Below, one piece after another: positions 28,461 to 36,883 of a DNA stretch of 64,000 nt. The notes under the pieces were generated by a model. That model ran no database searches, was not told where the DNA came from, and worked only from the letters and a program-made list of their open reading frames with translations. A program made the position numbers and the translations under genes. The stretch is from Streptomyces sp. NRRL S-1022. Its GTDB lineage: Bacteria; Actinomycetota; Actinomycetes; Streptomycetales; Streptomycetaceae. The stretch is taken from the NCBI RefSeq assembly GCF_000720135.1, contig NZ_JOIU01000034.1:12108-76107 (forward strand), in the 5' to 3' direction. The number at the start of each line of letters is the position of its first letter. Position 1 is the stretch's first letter.

Positions 28461-29363
28461 ATGTTGAATCTGGAGCGCCTGCGCACCCTCGACGCCCTGG
28501 CCCGGCACGGCTCGGTCAGCGCCGCCGCCGAGGCGCTGCACGTCACCACGTCCGCGGTCTCGCAGCAGCTCGGCAAGCTGGAACGGGAGATCGGCCAGCA
28601 GCTCCTGGCCAAGAACGGCCGGGGCGTGCGGCTCACCGACGCCGGCCGGCTGCTGTCGGAGCACGCGGGCCGCATCCTGTCACAGGTCGAGCTGGCCGAG
28701 TCCGACCTGGAGGCGCACCGCGGACAGGTCGTCGGCGAGCTCCGGCTGTCGGCGTTCCCGACCGCCGCCCGCGGCCTCTTCCCCGCCGCGCTCGGCGCGC
28801 TGCGCACCGAGCACCCGGGGCTGCGCGTGCGCTCCAGCGAGCTGGAGCCGGAGAACGGCATCGCCGGGGTCGTCCGCGGCGATCTCGACCTCGCGGTGGT
28901 CCTGGACTGGTACAACAAGCCGATGCCCGTGCCCGACGGCCTCGTCAAGGCGCCGCTGCTCGACGACCCGGCCGATGTCGCGATGCCCGTCGGGCACCGG
29001 CTCGCGGACCGGGACGAGGTGGAGCTCACCGAGTTCGCCGAGGACGAGTGGATCACCTGGGGCGAGGGCGAGTTCTGCCACGAGTGGCTGATGTTCACCC
29101 TGCGGTCCAGGGGCGTCGAGCCGATCGTCGGCCACCGGGCGGGCGAGACCCACACCCAACTCGGCCTGGTCGCCGCCGGGCTGGGCGTGTGCATCGCGCC
29201 GCTGCTGGGCCGGCACCCGGTGCCCGAGGGCGTGGTCCTGGTGCCGCTCACGCAGCGCGTGCGCCGCCACGTGTACGTGGTCTGGCGGGCGGACGCGGAC
29301 CGCCGGCCCTCGATCCGCGCGGCGGTGGAGGCGCTGCGGACGGCCGCGCGGAAGCTGGGCTGA
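28461..29363 (+). CDS. LysR-family transcriptional regulator
   Basis: A 300-residue regulator. The N-terminal winged helix begins LNLERLRTLDALARHGSVSAAAEALHVTTSAVSQQL (residues 2-37 region) followed by the linker helix to residue 85. The effector-binding domain (about 90-295) opens GELRLSAFPTAARGLFPAAL. It is divergent from EamA exporter 3, the classical layout in which an LTTR controls an exporter of its ligand. The predicted mRNA is leaderless. Confidence 0.92.
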   Translation: MLNLERLRTLDALARHGSVSAAAEALHVTTSAVSQQLGKLEREIGQQLLAKNGRGVRLTDAGRLLSEHAGRILSQVELAESDLEAHRGQVVGELRLSAFPTAARGLFPAALGALRTEHPGLRVRSSELEPENGIAGVVRGDLDLAVVLDWYNKPMPVPDGLVKAPLLDDPADVAMPVGHRLADRDEVELTEFAEDEWITWGEGEFCHEWLMFTLRSRGVEPIVGHRAGETHTQLGLVAAGLGVCIAPLLGRHPVPEGVVLVPLTQRVRRHVYVVWRADADRRPSIRAAVEALRTAARKLG

Positions 29364-29378
29364 GCCCCGCGGCGGGCG

Positions 29379-29849
29379 TCACGCCCCGCCCAGCTTCCGG
29401 AAGTCCCACGAGACGATCTTGTCCGGGGTCAGCCGGGCCCAGGCGTGCCGGCCGTCGTGCGGCATCTCGTCCAGGCCGAAGTTCTTGCGGGCGAACAGCG
29501 TCTCGGCCGTGTCGAGTTCGGCGCACAACTCGCCCCGGCGGGGCACCTCGCCCACGAACTCCACCCGGCCGGACAGCTCGGCCCCGCGCAACTGGTCGTA
29601 CTCCTCGCCGGAGTCGACCACGACGGCCACCCGCGGGTCGCGGCTCAGCTGCGCCCAGCGCCGGCTGCGCACCACCGAGTACAGCCACAGCGAGGTGCCG
29701 TCCCAGGCGAACCACAGCGCGCTGACGTGCGGTGTGCCGTCGCCGGACACGGTCGCCACCCGGCAGGTGCGCTGGGTGGTCAGGAACTCGTCCAGCTCAC
29801 CGGGCGTCATCATGATCTTCCGGCCCCGGCGCTGCTGAGTGACGGACAT
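29379..29849 (-). CDS. PNPOx-fold oxidoreductase-like protein
   Basis: A 156-residue split-barrel protein of the pyridoxamine 5'-phosphate oxidase/F420-dependent family. The core reads LTTQRTCRVATVSGDGTPHVSALWF and YSVVRSRRWAQLSRDPRVAVVVDSG. Such small members bind FMN, F420 or biliverdin. The ATG at 29847-29849 is preceded by GAGGGGG at a normal distance. It is divergent from an isochorismatase-like gene with shared repeats between them. It converges on the LysR gene (15-base gap). Confidence 0.85.
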   Translation of the reverse strand: MSVTQQRRGRKIMMTPGELDEFLTTQRTCRVATVSGDGTPHVSALWFAWDGTSLWLYSVVRSRRWAQLSRDPRVAVVVDSGEEYDQLRGAELSGRVEFVGEVPRRGELCAELDTAETLFARKNFGLDEMPHDGRHAWARLTPDKIVSWDFRKLGGA

Positions 29850-29873
29850 GCGGCCCCCTCTTCTCCCACGTCG

Positions 29874-29916
29874 TGTCAGAAAACTATCGTGATCCTCTGA
29901 CATCACGTCAGAAAAG
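29874..29916. promoter_or_regulatory. Operator-like repeats in a divergent promoter
   Basis: TGTCAGA (29874-29880) and TCTGACA (29896-29902) form a perfect inverted repeat with 15-base gap. GTCAGAAAA occurs twice in direct orientation (29875-29883 and 29907-29915), 32 bases apart, three helical turns. These lie between the PNPOx and isochorismatase genes. Confidence 0.5.
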
Positions 29917-29947
29917 AGAAGCCGTCGTCTTCAAGGGGGCACCTGCC

Positions 29948-30592
29948 ATGCCGTCGTACGAGCGACTCGGCGAACTCCTCGACCCCGCCGGCACCGTCCT
30001 GCTCACCGTGGAGTGCCAGCAGGGGGTCGTCGGACCGGACAGCGCCCTGCCCGAACTCGCCCGCGAGGCACGCTCCTCCGGAGCCCTGCGCAATGTGGCC
30101 CGACTGGTCGCCGGCGCCCACGAGAGCGGGGTGCAGGTGATCCACGCGGTCGCCGAGCGCCGGCCCGACGGCCGTGGCGCGAACCGCAACGCCCGGCTGT
30201 TCCGGGCCGCGGAACGGCTCCCCGTGCACCAGCTGGCCGGCAGCACGGCGGTCCGGGTCGCGCCCCCGATCGAGGTCGCCGAGGAGGACTTCGTCGTACG
30301 GCGGCTGCACGGGCTGTCCCCGATCCACGGCACCGGCGTCGACGCCCTGCTGCGCAACCTCGGCTGCCGCACGCTGATCGTCACCGGGGTCTCGGCGAAC
30401 GTCGCCGTCCCCAACGCCGTGTTCGACGCCGTCAACCTCGGCTACACCGCCGTGGTCCCGGCCGACGCCATCGCCGGGGTGCCCGCCGAGTACACCCCCG
30501 CGATGATCCGCAACACCCTCGCCCTGGTCGCCACGATCACGGCCACCGACGAGGTGCTCGGCTGCCTGGCCCGGGCGCGGGGGCGGCGCTGA
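29948..30592 (+). CDS. Isochorismatase-like family protein, catalytic cysteine apparently absent
   Basis: A 214-residue protein with the cysteine-hydrolase Rossmann-like fold. The first strand carries VLLTVECQQGVV where a catalytic Asp is normal (Glu here). The later LIVTGVSANVAVPNAVFDAV matches the GV-TN-CV motif but with Ala at the nucleophile Cys position. Either this subgroup uses different chemistry or it is a non-catalytic binder. ATG at 29948 follows AAGGGGGCACC. Divergent partner is a PNPOx-fold protein; both may share an operator. Confidence 0.8.
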   Translation: MPSYERLGELLDPAGTVLLTVECQQGVVGPDSALPELAREARSSGALRNVARLVAGAHESGVQVIHAVAERRPDGRGANRNARLFRAAERLPVHQLAGSTAVRVAPPIEVAEEDFVVRRLHGLSPIHGTGVDALLRNLGCRTLIVTGVSANVAVPNAVFDAVNLGYTAVVPADAIAGVPAEYTPAMIRNTLALVATITATDEVLGCLARARGRR

Positions 30593-30598
30593 GCCGGC

Positions 30599-31069
30599 TC
30601 AGGCCAGCTTGATCTCGTCGCCGGCGACGGTGATCTTCGCCGCGGGCAGTGCCTGGGTGGCGGGCCCCTTCTTCACGCTGCCGTCCGCCGCCGAGAACTC
30701 GCTGTTGTGGCAGGGGCACAGGATCACACCGTTCGCCACGCTGCCCACCGAGCAGCCCCGGTGCGTGCACTTGGCGGAGAACGCCTTGTAGGTGCCCGCC
30801 GTCGGCTGGGTGACCACGACGCCCTGGTCCTTGAAGATCTTGCCGCCGCCCTCGGGGATGTCCGCGGTCCTGGCGAGCGCCGAGCCGCCGGCCGCGGCAC
30901 CGCCGCCCTGCGCCGACCCGGTGGAGCCGCCGGATCCCGATCCGGTGTCCGAGGAGTCGTCGCCCGAGCCACAGGCGGTCAGCGCGGCGGCGAGCCCCGC
31001 CGCTCCGGCCGCCGCCACGACGGTACGGCGGCCGGGTCCGGTTGCGGGGTGGAGCGGTGCGCTGGTCAT
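30599..31069 (-). CDS. Rieske [2Fe-2S] lipoprotein
   Basis: A 156-residue exported protein. The N-terminus has GRRTVVAAAGAAGLAAAL with the lipobox LTAC, suggesting a twin-arginine lipoprotein, then a Gly/Ser linker. The Rieske domain has CTHRGC and CPCHNSEF, supplying two Cys and two His ligands for the cluster. Stand-alone Rieske lipoproteins of this type are common in Streptomyces; their redox partner is unknown. It is convergent with the isochorismatase gene. Confidence 0.92.
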   Translation of the reverse strand: MTSAPLHPATGPGRRTVVAAAGAAGLAAALTACGSGDDSSDTGSGSGGSTGSAQGGGAAAGGSALARTADIPEGGGKIFKDQGVVVTQPTAGTYKAFSAKCTHRGCSVGSVANGVILCPCHNSEFSAADGSVKKGPATQALPAAKITVAGDEIKLA

Positions 31070-31194
31070 GTGGGAATTCCCTTCCGCGGAGCTTCTCCTG
31101 GTCCGTCATGGGGTACGGCCCGGGGAGCGCGGCCGTTCAGACGGGCACCCGGATCCTTGCCGGACGCCCGGCCGCACCCCAGTAACCTGGGGCG

Positions 31195-31983
31195 ATGCTC
31201 AAGGAAGTCACCGCGACCCGCTACATCACGCCGTTGCGCGAGGGGGGCTCGCTGCCGGGGCTCGTCGAGGCCGACGACTTCGGGACCTACGTCATGAAGT
31301 TCACCGGCGCCGGGCAGGGCCGCAAGACCCTCGTCGCCGAGGTGGTGTGCGGTGAACTCGCCCGCCGCCTCGGACTGCGCGTGCCCCGGCTGGTCACCGT
31401 CCGGCTGGACCCCGTCCTCGGGCTCGGCGAACCCGAGCAGCAGGTGCAGGACCTGCTCCGGGCCAGCGGCGGCACCAACCTCGGCATGGACTTCCTGTCC
31501 GGTGCCCTCGGCTACGACCCGCTCGCCTTCCCGGTGGGCGCGGCGGAGGCCGGCCGGATCGTCTGGTTCGACGCGCTGATCAACAACGTCGACCGCTCCT
31601 GGCGCAACCCCAACCTGCTGGTGCGCCAGGGCGAGCTGTGGCTCATCGACCACGGCGCCACCATGATCTGGCACCACAACTGGCCCGCGGCCGAGGCCTC
31701 GGCCGCGCGCCCCTACGACGCCTCCGACCACGCCCTCGCCCGCTTCGCCCCGGACGTCCGCGCCGCCGCGGCCGAGCTGGCACCCCGGGTCACCGAGGAC
31801 CTGCTCGCCGAGGTCACCGCCGAGATCCCCGACGCCTGGCTCGCCGACGAGCCCGGCTTCGGCACCCCGGACGAGCTGCGCCGGGCCTACGCGCGGCCGC
31901 TGCTCGCCCGGGCGGCCGTCATCGCCGGGCGGATCACCGGCATCGGCACCGGTGACGGCTCCGCGACCGAGGAGGACAAGTGA
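31195..31983 (+). CDS. HipA-like kinase-fold protein
   Basis: A 262-residue protein related to the kinase fold of HipA. FGTYVMKFTGAGQGRKTLVAEVV contains the likely ATP-contacting Lys. WFDALINNVDRSWRNPNLLV has the catalytic Asp-Arg-x-x-x-Asn element and LWLIDHGATMIW the metal-binding Asp. It is much shorter than HipA toxins (about 440) and lacks the HipB partner; instead it overlaps a DUF3037 gene in a GTGA quartet. The pair is conserved in actinobacteria by my recollection. Kinase activity and any toxin role are unproven. Confidence 0.78.
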   Translation: MLKEVTATRYITPLREGGSLPGLVEADDFGTYVMKFTGAGQGRKTLVAEVVCGELARRLGLRVPRLVTVRLDPVLGLGEPEQQVQDLLRASGGTNLGMDFLSGALGYDPLAFPVGAAEAGRIVWFDALINNVDRSWRNPNLLVRQGELWLIDHGATMIWHHNWPAAEASAARPYDASDHALARFAPDVRAAAAELAPRVTEDLLAEVTAEIPDAWLADEPGFGTPDELRRAYARPLLARAAVIAGRITGIGTGDGSATEEDK

Positions 31984-32429
31984 GCGAGCGCCACATCCAC
32001 ATGGCCGGTCATGTGACCGAGCGGCACATCACCCGGGCCGGCCAGGGCGGCGACCGGGACGTGTTCGAGTACGCGCTGCTGCGGGTCGTACCCCGGGTGG
32101 AGCGCGGGGAGTGCATCAACGCGGGCGTGGTCGTGTACTGCCGCGCCCGGGGCTACGTCGGCGCCCTCACCCACCTGGACGAGTCCCGGCTGCTCGCGCT
32201 GGACCCGGCCGCCGACGTGGCCGGGGTGCGCGCCGCGCTCGCCGCGGTCGAGCGGCACTGCGCGGGCGGCGAGCAGGCGGGACAGGCGGCCGGTGACGAC
32301 GCGGGCCGCCGCTACCGCTGGCTGGTCGCGCCGCGCTCCACGGTGGTCCAGCCCGGCCCCGTGCACACCGGTCTGACCGCCGACCCGGCCGCCGAGACGG
32401 AGCGGTTGCTGGACCTCCTGGTGAGGTAA
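31980..32429 (+). CDS. DUF3037 protein, partner of the HipA-like gene
   Basis: A 149-residue protein; GTG at 31980 overlaps the upstream TGA. The DUF3037 core reads YALLRVVPRVERGECINAGVVVYCR with a later HLDESRLLALDP and C-terminal RYRWLVAPRSTVVQPGPVHTG. The first ~25 residues are His/Arg-rich, so a later start (ATG 32001) is possible. The obligatory overlap with the kinase-like gene suggests a complex. Function unknown. Confidence 0.8.
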   Translation: MSERHIHMAGHVTERHITRAGQGGDRDVFEYALLRVVPRVERGECINAGVVVYCRARGYVGALTHLDESRLLALDPAADVAGVRAALAAVERHCAGGEQAGQAAGDDAGRRYRWLVAPRSTVVQPGPVHTGLTADPAAETERLLDLLVR

Positions 32430-32454
32430 TGGATCACACCGGGCCGATGTGCCG

Positions 32455-32483
32455 TTGACACCGCGTGCCAGGGCTTCTAGCGT
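32455..32483 (+). promoter_or_regulatory. Promoter of the SDR operon
   Basis: TTGACA (32455-32460) and TAGCGT (32478-32483) are exactly 17 bases apart, a near-consensus vegetative promoter, giving a ~100-base leader. Confidence 0.75.
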
Positions 32484-32498
32484 CACGGGTGCTGAAGG

Positions 32499-32517
32499 TA
32501 CTAAGCGGTCGCTCACC
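32499..32517 (+). promoter_or_regulatory. TetR-type operator candidate in the SDR leader
   Basis: AAGCG-GT-CGCTC (32503-32514) within TACTAAGCGGTCGCTCACC is a near-perfect dyad about 15-25 bases after the predicted start site. The TACTAAGCG word is typical of operators for TetR regulators of fatty-acid or acyl-CoA metabolism. Confidence 0.45.
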
Positions 32518-32547
32518 GCATCAGGGGGTCCTCCCGAGGGCCCCGAC

Positions 32548-32573
32548 AGGTTCTCTCAAGAGGTTCTCTCAAG
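32548..32573 (+). repeat. Tandem 13-bp repeat in the SDR leader
   Basis: AGGTTCTCTCAAG occurs twice without gap (32548-32560 and 32561-32573), directly before the ribosome binding site GAGGAGAAG. Confidence 0.85.
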
Positions 32574-32590
32574 GGCGAGGAGAAGCAGCA

Positions 32591-33352
32591 ATGTCCACCA
32601 CTGAACAGCGGGTCGCGGTCGTCACCGGCGCGGCGCGCGGAATCGGCGCCGCCACCGCCGTACGACTGGCCGCCGAAGGCCGTGCGGTCGCCGTGATCGA
32701 CCTGGACGAGGCCGCCTGCAAGGACACCGTCGAGAAGATCACCGCGGCCGGCGGCAAGGCCATCGCCGTCGGCGCGGACGTCTCCGACGAGGCGCAGGTC
32801 CAGGCCGCCGTCGCCCGGATCACCGAGGAGCTGGGCGCGCCGACGATCCTGGTCAACAACGCGGGCGTGCTGCGCGACAACCTGCTGTTCAAGATGAGCG
32901 TCTCCGACTGGGACACCGTCCTGAACGTGCACCTGCGCGGCTCCTTCCTGATGACCAAGGCCGTGCAGAAGCACATGGTGGACGCGGGCTTCGGCCGGAT
33001 CGTCAACCTGTCCTCCTCCTCGGCGCTCGGCAACCGCGGCCAGGCCAACTACTCCGCCGCCAAGGCCGGACTCCAGGGCTTCACCAAGACCCTCGCCATC
33101 GAGCTGGGCAAGTTCGGCATCACCGCCAACGCGGTCGCCCCCGGCTTCATCGCCACCGAGATGACCAAGGCCACCGCCGACCGCGTCGGCATGGGCTTCG
33201 ACGACTTCAAGAAGGCCGCCGCCACCCAGATCCCGGTGCAGCGCGTCGGCGAGCCCGAGGACATCGCCAACGCCATCGCCTTCTTCACCGGCGAGGCGGC
33301 CGGCTTCGTCTCCGGCCAGGTGCTGTACGTCGCCGGCGGACCGCTCAACTAA
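32591..33352 (+). CDS. SDR, FabG-like 3-oxoacyl reductase
   Basis: A 253-residue classical short-chain dehydrogenase. The cofactor motif is TGAARGIG, the structural NNAG is in ILVNNAGVL, and the catalytic tetrad includes Ser in NLSSSSALG and YSAAK. The C-terminus LYVAGGPLN replaces the usual VDGG. ATG at 32591 follows GAGGAGAAG. It is the first gene of a two-SDR operon under a strong promoter and a TetR-like box, suggesting acyl or fatty-acid-derived substrates; real substrate unknown. Confidence 0.9.
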   Translation: MSTTEQRVAVVTGAARGIGAATAVRLAAEGRAVAVIDLDEAACKDTVEKITAAGGKAIAVGADVSDEAQVQAAVARITEELGAPTILVNNAGVLRDNLLFKMSVSDWDTVLNVHLRGSFLMTKAVQKHMVDAGFGRIVNLSSSSALGNRGQANYSAAKAGLQGFTKTLAIELGKFGITANAVAPGFIATEMTKATADRVGMGFDDFKKAAATQIPVQRVGEPEDIANAIAFFTGEAAGFVSGQVLYVAGGPLN

Positions 33353-33374
33353 GGGACTCAGAGGTAACACAGCC

Positions 33375-34136
33375 ATGACTGAACTCCCGGAGCTGTCCGG
33401 CAAGGTCGCGATCGTCACCGGCGCCAGCCGCGGCATCGGCTACGGCGTCGCCGAGGCGCTGGTCGCCCGCGGCGACCGCGTGTGCATCACCGGCCGGGGC
33501 GAGGACGCCCTGAAGGAGGCCGTCGAGCGGCTCGGCACCGAGCGCGTCATCGGCGTCGCCGGCAAGGCGCACGACCTGGACCACCAGACCGAGGTCGTCG
33601 AGCGCACCATGGAGGCCTTCGGCAGGGTCGACTTCCTGGTCAACAACGCGGGCACCAACCCGGTGTTCGGCCCCATCGCGGACCTCGACCTGAACGTCGC
33701 CCGCAAGGTCTTCGAGACCAACGTGGTCTCCGCGCTCGGCTTCGCCCAGAAGACCTGGCACGCCTGGCAGAAGGACAACGGCGGCGCGATCGTCAACATC
33801 GCCTCGGTCGCCGGCCTCGCGCCCTCGCCGTTCATCGGCGCCTACGGCGTCAGCAAGGCCGCGATGATCAACCTGACCCAGCAGCTGGCGCACGAGTTCG
33901 CGCCCGGGGTCCGGGTCAACGCCATCGCCCCGGCCGTGGTCAAGACGAAGTTCGCGCAGGCCCTGTACGAGGGCCGGGAGGAGGAGGCGGCCGCCGCCTA
34001 CCCGCTCGGCCGGCTGGGTGTGCCCTCCGACATCGGCGGGGCGGCCGCGTTCCTCACCTCCGAGCAGTCCGACTGGATCACCGGTCAGACCCTCGTCGTG
34101 GACGGCGGCATCTTCCTCAACGCCGGCGTCGGCTGA
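33375..34136 (+). CDS. SDR-family oxidoreductase
   Basis: A 253-residue short-chain dehydrogenase with TGASRGIG, NNAGTNPVFGP, the Ser in NIASVAGLAPS and YGVSK, and the C-terminal VVDGGIFL. Related to but clearly distinct from the SDR upstream (22-base gap). Two consecutive SDRs may act on sequential carbonyls or form a hetero-oligomer, as some FabG pairs do. A long perfect hairpin follows. Confidence 0.9.
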   Translation: MTELPELSGKVAIVTGASRGIGYGVAEALVARGDRVCITGRGEDALKEAVERLGTERVIGVAGKAHDLDHQTEVVERTMEAFGRVDFLVNNAGTNPVFGPIADLDLNVARKVFETNVVSALGFAQKTWHAWQKDNGGAIVNIASVAGLAPSPFIGAYGVSKAAMINLTQQLAHEFAPGVRVNAIAPAVVKTKFAQALYEGREEEAAAAYPLGRLGVPSDIGGAAAFLTSEQSDWITGQTLVVDGGIFLNAGVG

Positions 34137-34148
34137 GGCTGAGCATCT

Positions 34149-34188
34149 CTTCCGGGCGCCGATTTCCGGACGGATCGGCGCCCGGGAG
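34149..34188 (+). terminator. Hairpin terminator after the SDR operon
   Basis: CCGGGCGCCGAT (34152-34163) pairs perfectly with ATCGGCGCCCGG (34174-34185), extended by three further pairs including a wobble; loop 10 bases. Confidence 0.85.
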
Positions 34189-34330
34189 GCCGTACGGAAT
34201 CCGCCCAGCGCGATGACAACGTCGTCATGGTCCAGACGATCAAGAATGCCGGTCGCGGGGGAGGTTCGGGGCTCCGGACGCTGCGGTATGGTCTGCCGAC
34301 CCTTGGTATGGCAGATCGAGGAGCGTGCGC

Positions 34331-35908
34331 GTGTTCAACCGGAACCGATTCCTGCGGAGAGTCGCGGCGATCGCGTCCATATCGCTGGTGGCCGGATGCA
34401 GTCTGCTGTCCGACGGCGACCCCGACAGCCAGGGGCCGATCGTCGTGGGTACCACCAGCGCCCCCAGCACGCTGGACCCGGCCGGGGCCTGGGACGGCTC
34501 CTGGGAGCTGTACCGGAACATCTTCCAGACGCTCCTCGCCTACCCGAGCGGTGCCACCACCCCCCAGCCCGACGCCGCCGAGAGCTGCTCCTTCACCGAC
34601 TCCACGAGCCGCACCTACCGCTGCAAGCTGCGCTCCGGCATGAAGTTCGCCGACGGCGACCCGCTGACCGCCGAGGCGGTCCGGCACTCGATCGACCGCA
34701 TCCGCACCATCAACGCCCCCGGCGGCCCCGCCGGGCTGCTCGGCAGCCTGGACCGCGTCGAGACCTCCGGCGACCGCGAGGTCGTCTTCCACCTCAACCA
34801 GCCGGACGCCACCTTCCCGTTCGTGCTGGCCACGCCCGCCATGTCGATCGTCGACCCGGACGACTACCCCGCCAACTCGCTGCGCAAGGACACCTCGGTG
34901 TACGGCTCCGGACCGTACAAGCTGCAGTCCTACGAGGAGGGCTCCCAGGCCGTCCTGGTCCGCAACGGCAACTACCAGGGCTTCGCCAAGCCGCAGAACG
35001 ACGCGGTGACCATCCGCTACTTCAAGGACTCCGCGGGGATGGTCAAGGCGCTCAAGGACAAGCGGATCGACGTCACCTACCGGGGTCTGGCCGCCGACGA
35101 CATCCTCGCGCTGCAGGAGCACGACAGCGAGAACCTGCAACTGGTCGACGGGGCCGGCACCGACATCAGCTACCTGGTGTTCAACCCCAAGGACCCCTGG
35201 GCCAAGCAGCCCGCCGTGCGCAAGGCCGTCGCGCAGATCGTCGACCGGGGCGCGATCGCGCACAAGGTCTACAAGGACACCGTCGACCCGCTGTACTCCA
35301 TGGTCCCCAAGGGCCTGACCGGCCACGCCACGGGCTTCTTCGACGACTACGGCGACCCGAGCGTCCCCAAGGCCCGCAAGATCCTCTCCGACGCCGGCAT
35401 CACCGGGCCCGTCCCGCTCACCCTCTGGTACACCAGCGACCGCTACGGCTCCGAGACGGCCCTGATGTTCCAGGAGCTGAAGCGGCAGCTGGAGGCCTCC
35501 GGCCTGTTCACCATCACCCTCAAGAGCCGCCCCTGGAAGTCCTACGTGGTCGGCTACCAGAAGGGCGAGTACCCGGTGTTCGGACGCGGCTGGTTCCCGG
35601 ACTTCCCGGACGCGGACAACTTCATCGCCCCGTTCGTCGGCGAGCACAACGCCCTCGGCACGCCCTACCCGGCCAAGGAGATCACCGGCAGGCTGCTGCC
35701 CCACTCGCGCGCGGAGAGCGACCGGGCCCGGACCGTCAAGGACGTCGAGGCGGCCCAGCAGATCATGGTCGACGACGCCCGGCTGGTCCCGCTGTGGCAG
35801 GGCCGGCAGTTCGTGGCGGCCAGCGTCGACATCTCCGGCGGCGAGCAGGCCCTCGACCCGTCGACGATCATGATGATGTGGGCACTGCACCGCAAGACCA
35901 GCTGGTGA
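34331..35908 (+). CDS. Family 5 (oligopeptide-type) substrate-binding lipoprotein
   Basis: A 525-residue extracytoplasmic binding protein. Signal: NRNRFLRRVAAIASISLVAGC with lipobox VAGC. Mature region opens IVVGTTSAPSTLDPAGAWDG, the family 5 signature; Y(G)SGPYKLQSYEEG and KDPWAKQPAVRKAVAQ are also typical. GTG at 34331 is 7 bases after GAGGAG; the GTG at 34325 would be too close. No permease or ATPase genes follow, so it is an orphan binding protein, possibly working with a distant Dpp/Opp system or as a sensor. Confidence 0.88.
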   Translation: MFNRNRFLRRVAAIASISLVAGCSLLSDGDPDSQGPIVVGTTSAPSTLDPAGAWDGSWELYRNIFQTLLAYPSGATTPQPDAAESCSFTDSTSRTYRCKLRSGMKFADGDPLTAEAVRHSIDRIRTINAPGGPAGLLGSLDRVETSGDREVVFHLNQPDATFPFVLATPAMSIVDPDDYPANSLRKDTSVYGSGPYKLQSYEEGSQAVLVRNGNYQGFAKPQNDAVTIRYFKDSAGMVKALKDKRIDVTYRGLAADDILALQEHDSENLQLVDGAGTDISYLVFNPKDPWAKQPAVRKAVAQIVDRGAIAHKVYKDTVDPLYSMVPKGLTGHATGFFDDYGDPSVPKARKILSDAGITGPVPLTLWYTSDRYGSETALMFQELKRQLEASGLFTITLKSRPWKSYVVGYQKGEYPVFGRGWFPDFPDADNFIAPFVGEHNALGTPYPAKEITGRLLPHSRAESDRARTVKDVEAAQQIMVDDARLVPLWQGRQFVAASVDISGGEQALDPSTIMMMWALHRKTSW

Positions 35909-36014
35909 GACCGGCGAACGGCCTCGCGGCACCGGTTGTCAGTGGTCGCCTGTAGGTTCGGGAACCTGGAAGTGACCGCACGCCGTAGTTGATCGACATC
36001 GTGAGGACGTTGAC

Positions 36015-36698
36015 GTGACCGACATCGCCATGCTGCCCGAGTCCTGGCGCGGGGTTCTGGGCGACGAACTGCAGCAGCCCTACTTCAAGGAGCTGACCGA
36101 GTTCGTCGAGGAGGAGCGGGCGAAGGGTCCCGTCTACCCGCCGCGCGAGGAGGTCTTCGCCGCGCTGGACGCGACGCCGTACGAGCGGGTGAAGGTCCTC
36201 GTCCTCGGCCAGGACCCGTACCACGGCGAGGGCCAGGGCCACGGCCTGTGCTTCTCGGTCCGCCCGGGGGTGAAGACCCCGCCCTCGCTGCGGAACATCT
36301 ACAAGGAGATGCAGCAGGAGCTGGGCCTGCCCGTCCCCGACAACGGTTACCTGATGCCGTGGGCCCGGCAGGGCGTGCTGCTGCTCAACGCGGTCCTCAC
36401 CGTCCGGGCCGGCGAGGCCAACTCGCACAAGGGCAAGGGCTGGGAGAAGTTCACGGACGCGGTGATCCGCGCGGTGGCCTCCCGTCCCGACCCGGCGGTG
36501 TTCGTCCTGTGGGGCAACTACGCGCAGAAGAAGCTCCCGCTGATCGACGAGACCCGGCACGTGGTGGTCAAGGGCGCGCACCCCTCGCCGCTGTCCGCGA
36601 AGAAGTTCTTCGGTTCGCGTCCCTTCACGCAGATCAACGAGGCGATCGCCGCGCAGGGTCACGAGCCGGTCGACTGGCGGATCCCGGACCTGGGCTGA
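36015..36698 (+). CDS. ung: Uracil-DNA glycosylase
   Basis: A 227-residue family 1 uracil-DNA glycosylase of base-excision repair. The catalytic water-activating motif GQDPYHGEGQ and the DNA-intercalation motif HPSPLSAKKFFG are intact, as is the uracil-contacting LLLNAVLTV. Starts with GTG 36015. S. coelicolor has two ung-like genes; this one corresponds to the copy close to lnt and the SDR pair (from memory). Confidence 0.96.
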   Translation: MTDIAMLPESWRGVLGDELQQPYFKELTEFVEEERAKGPVYPPREEVFAALDATPYERVKVLVLGQDPYHGEGQGHGLCFSVRPGVKTPPSLRNIYKEMQQELGLPVPDNGYLMPWARQGVLLLNAVLTVRAGEANSHKGKGWEKFTDAVIRAVASRPDPAVFVLWGNYAQKKLPLIDETRHVVVKGAHPSPLSAKKFFGSRPFTQINEAIAAQGHEPVDWRIPDLG

Positions 36699-36883
36699 CC
36701 GCCGCCGGCGGCCGGGGGAGCGCCGCGGAGGAGCGCGGGACCGGTACCGCCCCGCGGCCCCGCCGCACGGGCGCGACTGGCCACGGCGGCCCCGCAGTTG
36801 CCCACCGGCCCCGCCTGGCGGGGAATCCTCCCGGTGCCGGTTAGCGTCAGGACCGAACCATTGCCGACGGCCCGGAGGCACCC

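Noticed and set aside
36808..36823. CCCCGC-CTG-GCGGGG as a terminator for ung
   Set aside because: A 6-bp stem more than 100 bases after the stop; too weak to list, though possible.
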